From assembly GCA_022496205.1 (NCBI GenBank), contig WTXD01000030.1, forward strand, positions 186,001 through 250,000: a stretch of DNA of 64,000 nt, read 5' to 3'. The stretch is from Gloeopeniophorella convolvens. Its lineage: Eukaryota; Basidiomycota; Agaricomycetes; Russulales. Both the position numbers and the translations under genes were made by a program. The notes under the pieces are model-generated. The model did not search any database. It saw only the letters and a program-made list of their open reading frames with translations, and was not told the DNA's origin. Of this stretch, positions 54,617 to 64,000 are shown one piece after another (position 1 is the first letter of the stretch; the number at the start of each line of letters is the position of its first letter).

Positions 54617-56165
54617 ATGCCTCGCAGGGACAAGCGTAGACGCTCCTCGCGTGCCCAGGTCGAGGTCCCACCCCCGGAAGAAGACGAAGTGGAGGTCATC
54701 TCCATCCCGGGAGACGATGGGGAGCCGGAGATAGACCCCGAAGAGGCCGAGGCCCAGTCGCCACAGGCTGAGGAACCCGAGCCCGAGAACGGAGAACAGA
54801 ACGGAGGTGCCGAGAGTCAAGTCGAGGTCGAAGCTGAAATATGGGACGCGTTCAGGGAGGAGTTCCACGAAGGTACGTGGTGCTGACTATTACTGGCACG
54901 CGATAAACGCATCTCATCGTGCCGACAGCGGTGGAACAGCTCCCTTTGTACTTGCACCGGTCGTACACATTATTGCGCGAGCTGGACGAGCAGGTCACTG
55001 GTGCGCACGATCCTGCTATCTACTGTACAGAATCAACGCGGCTGAATCATCCTACCAGGGCGCTACAATGAGCTGCTTCCCAGCTTGCAGAACTATATTG
55101 AGTTACGCCGCTCGCTAGCGGGACGGAACGCCAGCCCACTTAAAGAGGAGAACGAGATTGACAGCCCCAGTTCCATCCGGCAAGGGGAGGCCTCTCCTCG
55201 AAGGTCAAAACGAAGGTCCGAGTCCACAAAAGCACCTCCCGGTGAGCATCTTTTCAGTCTTTTACGACCCATAGTCTCATCTGAGCGTAGCAAGCACTAC
55301 TCGTCAGCTCTTACCGCAGATCGGGTGGCTGATGGAAGAGGTAGTGCGGGGATCCGAGGAGAAAGTTGGGCTTGGGCAGGCTGCGTTCGACTCAGTGTGT
55401 CCCATTGTGCCACCCTCTGCGCTTTCGTATGACGTCTGGCTCAGGTGGACAGACACATACGCCTGCTCGACCAGGCCATCCGCGAGCAAGAAATGTCCAT
55501 CTCCGTCGGCCTCCGCCAGGGCACGCACCCCGCTCTCCTCCCGGACCTAGCCGCGCCTTCGCGCTGGGCTCGTGCCACGCGCGTCACACACAGTCCAATC
55601 CCGGGGCTCAGCGACGACGAGGAAGCGACCGCACCGGCGATCAGTGCTGACGGCGACGTGACGATTGGAATGGCGACGGGGAGCGAGGTATCCCGCGTAT
55701 CGTCGACCCACAGGAAGGGTAGAAAGAGCAGCAAGAAGCGGAAGGCGGAGAGCGCGCTTTCGGAAGCCGAGGTGACTTCGGCGACGACGGCCCCTTCGAC
55801 GCGCGGCTTGAGGCTCAGGGTGCCACCATTGAGCGCGATGCTGCCCGTGGATGCAGTGAACGATCCCGACGAACCAAGGTACTGCTATTGCGACCGGATA
55901 TCGTTCGGTAGTGTAAGGCTACCACTGCGTCTTCACGCCCTCCTTGACTCCATTCTCGTTCCAGATGATAGCTTGCGATAACGATGGCTGTACCAGGGAA
56001 TGGGTGGGTCATACAATCCGGCGCCTACCCGCACTGCTGATGCCGTACCAGTTCCACCTCGAGTGCGTTGGTTTGACAGAGGGCAAGATGCCCCGGAAGT
56101 GGTACTGCCGCGATTGTGAACTTCTACGCAAGGCCGAAATGCATTCCAGGGGCCGAGGAAGATAG
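54617..56165 (+). CDS. ING-family PHD-finger protein
   Basis: Predicted 411-residue chromatin reader in seven exons: 54617-54872, 54929-55000, 55059-55241, 55291-55394, 55445-55912, 55965-56003, 56052-56165. After a basic then very acidic N-terminus comes the ING domain: EQLPLYLHRSYTLLRELDEQ, GRYNELLPSLQNYIELRRSL, QIGWLMEEVVRGSEEKVGL and VDRHIRLLDQAIREQEMSIS. A disordered basic linker with KGRKSSKKRKAES follows. The C-terminal PHD finger is YCYCDRISFGSMIACDNDGC then TREWFHLECVGLTEG and WYCRDC, with the Cys4-His-Cys3 ligands in order; ING PHDs bind H3K4me3. ING proteins are subunits of HAT or HDAC complexes (Yng2 in NuA4, Yng1 in NuA3, Pho23 in Rpd3L); which one cannot be told. S-M replaces the usual E-M after SFG because of the exon junction chosen. 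Confidence 0.92.
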
Positions 56166-56541
56166 GTCATACCATCATCTCCACATGCAACACCATCTCG
56201 CTCACGGGTGCCCTTACGCTTGCATATGCAACTCTTGTACTAGTTTCACAACACCACGTTTGTTATCACAAAAGTAATATAATCGGATGAATGACAGTGC
56301 TGGCTACATGTAAGTACGAACGAACTAGGTCGATACAAACAGAAGGAAAATTGCTACCCAGAGAGCGGGTGGCTGCTAATGGAAGATAGATACAAAGGTA
56401 AGGGGGAGGAAGAGGAAGCGGGGTGGTGCAGGGACGGGAGGAAGCACGAGGACTCGGACCTGAAGGCATAAGGGACAGGTGCAGCGCGTCACCTGCGGCA
56501 TGGAATCCCTTCTATCGGTCACACTCGTCGCTGGGTATGCG
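56166..56541. other. Convergent spacer ING/NUF2
   Basis: 376 bases between stop codons, probably shared 3' UTR sequence; nothing else seen. Confidence 0.5.
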
Positions 56542-58310
56542 TCAGACTGAGGAGACCTGCATCCCCAGTTTCTTTGCGATAGTCTCCATATATGCGTCTG
56601 TGCTGTGTGCGTTAGCCACGTCGCCTGCGCAAGGCTCGAATTCTGACCTGTCCGATTACGAAGGGCCCAATACTCGTTTAGTAACTCGTTGAGCTCTACT
56701 TCACTACTTTTGAGATGTTCCGCCATCTGCACGAAGAAAAACGGCGGTCAGCCCTACTACGCATGCATAGACTGATCCTAGTAGCTTGCCTTGCGCTCAG
56801 TTTCGTCAGCCTCTGCGCGGAGTTCCTCAATATATTTGTCGTTGTCCCGCCTCTCTGTGGCCATTTCTCGGTATTCGTTCTCCAGCCGTTCGATCGCCCG
56901 CTGACTGGAGACACGCTTGTCCTCCGCATGCAGCTGTGCACGCTCGAGCTTCTCCCGAGCGTTAGCCATTTGCTTCATCAGGTGCTAGGCGTTGGGGTGA
57001 GTTGAGGAGGGACGAGTCGAGCGCAGGAGCACAGACCTCCAGCCGGAGTTGCCCGCCTTTCCGCTCGCCCTTCTGTCGGTCAAGGGCATCGCGCGTGTCG
57101 GCCAGTTCCTTCTGCGAAGCTTCGAGCGCTTGCGCGTCCTTCTCCATGATCTGTAGCTGTTCTACGCACGCGCGGAAATCCTGACTAAAAGTTCAATCTT
57201 ATGCAACCCGAGTCCGTGACGGTGGGTCTAACCTTCTCAATGTTCAGCAAAGCCGATACCTTGGCCTGCAAGTCGTTAATTTTGTTTTGCTGCGCTATGT
57301 GCGTCTTCTTGTCCTCATTTGCGGTGTTTCCCATCGTCGCAATGGTCCGCCGGATACGCTCGGGGGACTTGACGATTCTCGACCGAACGCGTGCGATACC
57401 ATCTGTCATGAGTGCAGCCTCAGAATTTAGGCTTTCCTGTGTGGAGTAAGTATCGAGATCCGGAGTCGCGGAAGAGCGTCATACCTTGCGCTGGACAAGT
57501 GACGACTTTTCGGCCTTGAGGTTCTCGATGTCCTTCAAAAGCCTCGTTTGTGTATCCTTGTATGCGATGAGCTGCGCGGTGATCGACACGTTTTCTTGTC
57601 GTATACCCTCAAGCTTAGGCTCGTCCTGCGCTCTTTTTGCTCTGTGGAGTGATCACGTTGGTAAGGAATGGGATAAGTGGCGAAAGGCGCGTACTTGAGC
57701 GTGGCCAGTTTCTCGTCTAACTCTTTACGTTCACGCTCCACGTTCTCCCGCTCCCGGATCAGCTCCGCAGCCTTCGTGCGGAGCTTTGCAACTTCCGGCA
57801 TGCATTGCTCGGAGAATTTGACGAAGTTGATGAAGGCAGAGAGGATAAGTCGCGTCCGCTCTGGCGTGGGGCTGAAGATATCTCTGCTACTGAAGTCAGG
57901 CACCTTGGCAGCGTCTGCGAGGCGGATACTGCATCTAGTCAGGACCCGGGACATGCGCACATAAAATGGACGCACATATGAAAAACTAGAAAGTTGATGT
58001 TGAGTGCTGGACTGTATATGTCCTGCTGGACAGTCAGAGTTGAGATTTCGTTTCGCGCGTAGGCACGTACTGAACTCGGTTCATCGAGAGAAGCAACAGC
58101 AGCTTGGACAGATTCCTGCAACGAGTCTTCGCCAAGGCCAACAACCTGCTGCAAGCAGGCACTATAGACGTTCAGGCAAAAGTCGGGAGTCGGCTTGACC
58201 AACTGGTGGTGAGTGACGGAGAGCCCCCAGCCGTCGAGCGAGTCGATAATCTCCGTGTTCCCCATATTGGGGTACCAGTATTGCTTTGCATTCTTGTCCG
58301 ACTGGTTCAT
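56542..58310 (-). CDS. NUF2: Kinetochore protein NUF2
   Basis: Predicted 452-residue NDC80-complex subunit that pairs with NDC80. Nine minus-strand exons: 58071-58310, 57976-58025, 57695-57928, 57485-57641, 57233-57436, 57037-57180, 56790-56984, 56648-56726, 56542-56597. The CH-like head reads YWYPNMGNTEIIDSLDGWGL, SVTHHQLVKPTPDFCLNVYS, SPALNINFLVFHIIRLADAA, then VPDFSSRDIFSPTPERTRLI and ILSAFINFVKFSEQCMPEVA, the Nuf2 signature. The rest is coiled coil (RENVERERKELDEKLATLK, DIENLKAEKSSLVQRK) ending EYWALRNRTDAYMETIAKKL. The intron after exon 7 has a textbook GC donor (AAG|gcaagct). The frame stays open upstream of 58310, and a further exon beginning at 58488 (MASMRKARIGARAAADASFT) could join in frame, so the start is uncertain. 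Confidence 0.92.
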
Positions 58311-58559
58311 GCCGGGCGGCGGAGGGCGAGTGTAAAGGTCCAGCGGAACGGGAGTATACTTTGCTCGATGATGATGATCTGCCAGGCGGCTGTGTCCGTG
58401 CACGCGACGTGATGATCACCTGACCGCGTGTGAAGGACGCGTCGGCGGCCGCGCGAGCGCCGATTCGCGCCTTCCTCATTGACGCCATTATCTAAAGACA
58501 CCGTCACATCCCTCATGCTTGCCTCTTTCCCTTCCTGCCGCCATCCATAGCACTATATC

Positions 58560-61500
58560 ATGTCTCAGCCAAGGAACAATCTGGACGAGCTCCAGAGGCA
58601 GCTTCTTCCCCCGCAACAGCAGCCTTATAATGCACCTACTCCGAGCCAAAAGGTACGATCAGATCGCCGTTCCCACTCGAGTCACCGCCCGTTCTCATAC
58701 AAGGTTCTCTCAGACCTCTAAATTCAAGCCTGCAAAAGCCGGCAACGGTTCTACCCCGTCGAGTACGTCAGGTTTCCCGTGTTTTCTGGCATAATTTTCA
58801 ACGAATGCTGCACGCATGAGCGTAGCAAGGAAACCCCCTGGGCGTCTCCCGTCCTTTGCTACGCCCGGATATGGCAAGCAGAGATCCCGTCCCCCTGCTA
58901 CAACTCCCCTACACCCCCACCCGAGTAACGATCCAATTGACATAAGCTCCCCAGATTCGACATCCTCTGGCTCTATCCGCGCTATCCCTCACAAGCGGTT
59001 GTCTTCCGACTTCCCCTTGCCATCTCCCACTTCCCCGAAGCGCCCCCGACTCGTCACTGCCGACTCAGAAAAGGAGAATGTCTTTACTACACGCCATAAA
59101 GGGAAAGAAAAGGAGTGGACATCTCCTTGTCTATCCCAGCCCCACTCTCCCTATACTCCTGGTCCGTCGTCTCAACGCCTAGAGCCACCCTTATCCGTGC
59201 TCCCACAACCTCTATGGACGCCGAGCCACCCTGTTACCGTTCAATCCCGTGGTTATACCTACGGGGACCATTCCGACCTTCGACACGTATGCCTCGTCAT
59301 TCCGCTACTTGTTCAGTACTGACATCGATGATAGGAAACGATCGACCGTCTCTGGAAACTATACGAGATCAATGATCGGGGTCTGACGCAGGCAAGAAAA
59401 GCTCGCGACAAGGGACGTATGCGCAGAGATCCAGAGCAAGATGCATACATGCTGGAGATTGTAATGTATGTACCAACCTCGCTGACCGAGTCGTCTCTGA
59501 CAATTGACTTCATTCCGAAAGGCAAGCTTACCATGATAGGGTAGATGCCATCACAAGCGAGATAGGCGCGCGCGAGAATGGCTCGGAAACTGTTCTCCCT
59601 TCTCCTAGAGCAGCATTGGACCCCGCGTCGGATACGACATTCACAACATATCCGCCAGCCGATGATGTAGATTACGAGCCCGAGTCTCTATCTGGTATAG
59701 GCGAAACGCAAGTCATGGACGAATATATCGGCAATGATACCCCGGCAATTCTCAATATCAGTCATGGATCGACCCTCGTTGCTGACGATACCAACTCAAC
59801 CTTTGTGAACGGAAATCTCCTAGGCAAGGACACACCGCACGTTGTATCCATGCATGCATTGCCCTTACCTCCACCATCGCTACCACCCTCATCTGCTTCG
59901 ATAGTCGACATCGTTGACACGATGGATTCTGTTTCTGTCCCGCCCCCACCCGTCCCGCAACCCCCACCCCGTCGGCCTTTTGCAGCCGCTGACGAATATG
60001 ACCGCAGGCAAGGGGTGCAATCCGGGATCACAAGCGACAGCCGTGCGAATAATGCTACCGAGGACAACAGCATCGAGATACTACCTCCTGATATCGATGG
60101 CTCGACCTCCATTTTTCCATCTGTGGCCAGATTACGCCCACGTCCTGTGCCAATACAGCCTGATAATAAACTCAAAGCTAGCCCGCATTACCCCGAAGTG
60201 ATCAGGAAGCTCAGAGACGTTTTTCATCTCGAGCATTTCCGGAAGAACCAGCTTGCAGCTATCATATCCACCCTCGAAGGTCGTGACGCCCTCGTGCTAA
60301 TGCCGACCGGAGGCGGTAAGAGTTTGTGCTATCAGCTGCCAGCTGTTTGTACGGGTGGCAAAACGACCGGTGTTACGGTCGTCATCTCGCCTCTGTTGGC
60401 TCTCATGGAAGACCAAGTCGAATGTCTCCGCGCAGATAATATCGACGCCATGGACTTTCAAGAAGATGGGAGTTTTCACGCATTCAGGACTGCTGCGAAG
60501 AAACCGGACCTCCTTTACATCACCCCCGAGAAGCTCAGTGAGAGCGATAGCATCAAAAATCTCTTCAAAGGACTCCACTCACGGCAACAAATTGCGCGGT
60601 TCGTTATCGACGAAGCTCATCTCATCTCCACTTGGGGCCGGGGGTTCCGATCCCACGGAGTAGGTCACGTTGCCTTCTTGGCACCGCACAGAACTCATTA
60701 GTGTTCGTAGTACGACGCAATACGGAATCTACGAGAAGAATACCCAGGCATCCCTATCATGGCACTCACCGCAACTGCGACGTCTCGGGTTCTGCAAGAC
60801 ATTGTCGGCTCTCTTAGGTTGAAAGACTATGTACTTCTGTCTCAGTCATTTAACCGGCCAAACCTGCGGTACACAGTTGTTCCGAAGGGGAAAAACAATG
60901 ACATCAGCATCGTCCAGTTCATCCAAGAGAAGTATCCCCACGACACCGGGATAATCTACTGTCTTTCCAGAGACTCGACGGAGTTTGTAGCTCGGAGACT
61001 GATGCAACAAGGCTTTAAAGCCAAACACTATCACGCTGGAATGGACAAGGATGACCGGAAGCACATCCAGAAAGAGTGGCAACGTGGCGAAATCAAGATC
61101 ATGATAGCGACAATTGCGTTCGGTATGGGCGTCAATAAGGCCGACGGTGAGTGCGCCCCGAGTGACTCTTTCTTATCTCACCTCCGTCTAGTGAGGTATG
61201 TCATACATTATGACCTACCGGGCAGCATCGACGCGTATGTTCATCGTGTGGCTTTCGCGGATGGCTCGACTTATACAAGCTATCAGGTACTGTCAAGAGA
61301 CTGGTCGTGCTGGCAGAGATGGGAAGCATGCAGATTGTATTCTATGTAAGGGCTTGTTTCTTCGAGCCGAAGAGCACAGGATCTGAGCTTACCTCTTGTA
61401 TAGATTTCAACGGTGGGGACGTGGCACGACGAATAAGCATGTTCAAGAAAGACCTTGAGCTCAATGAAGAGGAGAGGGAGCGCAGCATTCAGGGCGTGCG

Positions 61501-62828
61501 CGACGTGGGCTCGTTCTGCTTGAACGACATTGATTGCCGCCGTGTTATGATCCTTCAACACTTCGAGGAGCCATTCAGCAGTGCGTCCTGCCACGGTACA
61601 TGCGACAACTGCGCCTCAGTGGAACCCATCTCCGAGCTCGATCTGACTGCTTCCGCGATCAAATTCGTGAATTTGGTCAAAGAACTGGAAGACAGAACCC
61701 TGAAGATCACGAGTGTGCAGTGCATCCACGCGTTCCGCGGTACGCAGCCAACGGACATGGAGAGGAGGGGCTTTCATGTTCTCAATGGCTTTGCCACTGG
61801 GAAGGACATCTCGGCAGACCTGGCTAAGCGCATGGTCGACCATCTGCTAGATCGCCAGATCCTGATCAACGAGCTCGAGGAATCGCAAGTTCAGGGTAGA
61901 GCCCCCATTTCTTACATATATGTGCGCAGCGTCTACGCGCGTCTCCTGCACTCTTGAGCTTATCTTCATCTTCACCAAGCTCGGGCCGAATGCGAACAAA
62001 CTTCTTGCGGCGAGACAGCCTTTCCTTCTCAAGGTTCGATCCTCAAAGAAGCTCGGCGGTGCATCGAGATCTGGGAGGGGCCCACCGCCGTCACAACCCG
62101 CCGCTCCTCCAGTACCTATCACGATCCGGAGGAAGCGGCCGCGCGGTGAGATCCCAGACGACCCTGTTGAGCCCTTTCCCTCCGACGATGACGAACCCCC
62201 GCTGGCCTACATCGAGCCAGAACTGAACGGCCGACCGGAGACTCCACCCCTCGTAATGGCGCGGAGACTTCGGGCGTCTCCGAGCATCGAAGTTGTCGAA
62301 GAATCTCACGTTGACTCGCATCAAGAGTGCTACAGGGAGCTTTGCGAGCTCCGCAACAAGGTCTGTGGACAGTCTTTCGTTTCTATTTCTCCATGTGCTT
62401 ATGTCGCGCACATCTCCGTCAGTTGGCACAAGAGCGCAGTAGTGACCCAGAAGATATCTTGGACAGCGAAAGTTTGCAGACTCTCAGCCTTATGCCACCT
62501 TCAGGTACGCCCTTGCACTCCTGCCGCTTCGACCCCGCAGCTGACACGCCGCAGACGCTGTTTCATTCAAAGAAATTCTAACCATGAGTAGCAGCGACGT
62601 GCACGCGACGTGGCTGGTCTGCGGACAAGCCTGCCTGGATATCACAACGAGATATGCCATGCGGTAGGCGGCCAGTCTCGGCTAGAGCTGCTACCCCTCA
62701 CCCACTCGGCTGTATGCAGGGCCAATGGGACCCCCGTCGTTTCCAACTTCTTCGCGCCCGCCGATTTGCACGCGCGCTTCGACTACCAAGGCGCGGCTGG
62801 CAGCAAACCACTGAGCCGGGGGCGATGA
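58560..62828 (+). CDS. RecQ-family DNA helicase (BLM/Sgs1-like)
   Basis: Large helicase of roughly 1,100 residues in about a dozen exons starting MSQPRNNLDELQRQLLPPQQ. The first half is a Ser/Pro-rich unstructured N-terminus, usual for Sgs1/BLM. The helicase core has FHLEHFRKNQLAAIISTLEG, Walker A in LMPTGGGKSLCYQLP (about 60300), VISPLLALMEDQV, DEAH box at 60609-60620 in FVIDEAHLISTWGRGFR, IMALTATATSRVLQDIV, SFNRPNLRYTVVPKGK, AKHYHAGMDKDDR, IATIAFGMGVNKADVRYVIH and motif VI QETGRAGRDGKHADC. A RecQ-Ct zinc site (DIDCRRVMILQHF, CHGTCDNC) and winged-helix region (HVLNGFATGKDISADLAKRM) follow, then an HRDC-like segment (DILDSESLQTLSLMPPS). The last exon after a 53-base intron gives ANGTPVVSNFFAPADLHARF; the C-terminus is the least certain part. 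Divergent from NUF2. Confidence 0.9.
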
Positions 62829-63241
62829 ACGGACATCGAGACGTGCTTCAGTTATTGGTCACATTACCCGCGCATAATCCACTTTATACTACGCTCACAT
62901 TGTTTGTCTATTTGTATCGTATTGTCGTATACCAATCTATATCACGCAGCCAATGCATCGAGGGTCAGAGGATGCCGATCTGGGATTGACTTCAATTGTG
63001 TATCAATAACGAAGGAACCCACGGCCAGCGTTTCAACAGAGAACTCTGGGTAGTCCTTACGCGGAACAAGTGCTTCCACGATCTGCATGACGCCAGCAGC
63101 GGAGACCAGGTAGTAATATTTCCTGGCTGGGAGGTCCCAGGAATGATCCGATTACTGAGATATCAATAGCATCGTATAGTACGATCAACAACCATGTGCA
63201 TGATGCACAGAACCCGATGGCTCACGCTCAGTACCCAGTAT
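62829..63241. other. Convergent spacer RecQ/DDX41
   Basis: 413 bases between converging stop codons. Moderately AT-rich, no recognised element. Likely overlapping 3' UTRs. Confidence 0.5.
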
Positions 63242-64000
63242 CTAGTACCCGCCAGTGTCGTGGTCAGTGCGATGAGAAGCCATCTGCCTCCGCTGGGTAT
63301 CCTCGAGCTTGGGGCAATTGGAAATGCCATGACCGAGACCTGGCAAGGGGGTTTGAGGACCTACAGATGGTGCTTAGAAGGAAAGAAGACTCACCTCCAC
63401 AAACAGGGCACCCCTTGAGCGAGCCGCCTTGTGCTGCGCGCGGGTCCTCAATTGTCTGCAGGAAAGGTGGAACTCTGCGCCACTGTCAGCCTAAAACGCA
63501 TATCGCTCGGAAGCTGGGACGCACTTTTGTCCAGCCTCCATGAGCAGATACTTCAGGTCGAGCAAGGTCTGCTCTGACGTGTTCATGTTGACGAACGTCG
63601 TCGCAATACCCGTCTTCCCGCTTCGACCTGTACGTCCAATTTGGTGCACGTAGTCTTCGATTTCCTTTGGCATGGAGAAGATGATGACGTGTTGGATGTC
63701 GTTGAAGTCGAGACCCTTGGATGCGACACCAGAGGCAACCATGACATCCTTAGCCCCAGACTTGAAGGACTTAATGGCATATTGCCGTTCCTCCTGAGCT
63801 GAGGTGGGGCTCAGTCAATGGAATGAGAGATTAACGAAATGCGACAGACTCTTTGACCCATGAATAGCGACAGCTTCGACGCCCTTGAGCAGCAGATATT
63901 CCTGAATATCATCGACTTCGTTCTTATTGTCGCTGAAGATGATAGCAGGAGGTGCCGTCTTCTGTAAACACTCGAGAAGGTAGACCATCTTTGCCTCCTG
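63242..64000 (-). CDS. DDX41/Abstrakt-type DEAD-box RNA helicase, 3' part
   Basis: Minus-strand gene cut by the window end; only the C-terminal helicase lobe is seen. From the edge inward: [47 protein letters not shown], an intron, then [40 protein letters not shown] and [20 protein letters not shown] with [14 protein letters not shown]. After short introns the tail is [12 protein letters not shown] and [20 protein letters not shown], a CCHC zinc knuckle. The knuckle after the helicase lobe is the hallmark of DDX41, a spliceosome C-complex associated helicase. Motif VI reads HQIGRTGR in place of the usual HRIGRTGR. Stop codon TAG at 63242-63244. Confidence 0.93.

Noticed and set aside
1..64000. 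CRISPR arrays, insertion sequences, LTR or reverse-transcriptase elements
   Set aside because: No regularly spaced repeats, transposase DDE motifs, reverse-transcriptase motifs or terminal repeats were seen on either strand.

Overview
The window is nuclear DNA from a filamentous basidiomycete, most likely an Agaricomycete. The evidence is intron-dense genes (about 155 introns placed by hand, mostly 45-70 bases with GT/AG ends and short spacers) and proteins that read as fungal orthologues throughout: Mrp10, mL60/Mrpl31, Ubc6, Cms1, Mog1, Tma20, Cdc27, Rlf2, and a TmpA-like flavoprotein. There is no bacterial-style operon, CRISPR array, rRNA or convincing tRNA. All exon coordinates are manual splice models chosen by reading frame, splice signal and family resemblance; no search was run.

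Layout. 1-17 kb, very GC-rich at third codon positions: a 3' fragment of an SMG6/EST1-type PIN nuclease gene followed by a long hairpin, nucleoside diphosphate kinase (-), a gene-poor 1.8 kb, a secreted GH25 lysozyme (+), mitochondrial YebC/TACO1 (+), mitoribosomal Mrp10 (-), tail-anchored Ubc6 (+), an unrecognised proline-rich protein (+), a 3.1-kb gene desert, and splicing factor SF3A1 (-). 17-32 kb: mitoribosomal mL60 (+), Cms1 (-), an ERI1-type exonuclease (+), a TmpA-like membrane flavoprotein (-), kinetochore NDC80 (-), Mog1 (+), an Atg38/NRBF2-like MIT/coiled-coil protein (-), and an unknown basic protein (+). 32-43 kb: CCT1 (+), APC/C subunit CDC27 (+), an acidic conserved-looking unknown (+), a 3.1-kb desert, and TMA20 (-). 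43-64 kb: exportin CRM1 (-), kinetochore SPC24 (+), CAF-1 large subunit (-), RFC clamp-loader subunit (+), a small unknown (-), an ING-type PHD protein (+), kinetochore NUF2 (-), a RecQ helicase (+), and the 3' part of a DDX41-type DEAD-box gene (-) cut by the window end.

How it hangs together. Most genes are housekeeping and many are divergent pairs sharing promoters under 500 bases. The stretch from 25 to 63 kb is unusually rich in chromosome-cycle functions: three of the four NDC80-complex subunits (NDC80, SPC24, NUF2), CDC27, CCT1, CAF-1, RFC, RecQ, ING and CRM1. Several of their promoters carry ACGCGT or ACGCG elements, the binding motif of the MBF G1/S regulator, most strikingly four copies in the 205-base CAF-1/RFC promoter. 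This linked, possibly co-regulated kinetochore/replication neighbourhood is the most interesting system-level observation. Others are five GC-AG introns, an apparent frameshift at the NDC80 C-terminus, a long hairpin after the SMG6-like gene, and several lineage-specific-looking unknown genes.
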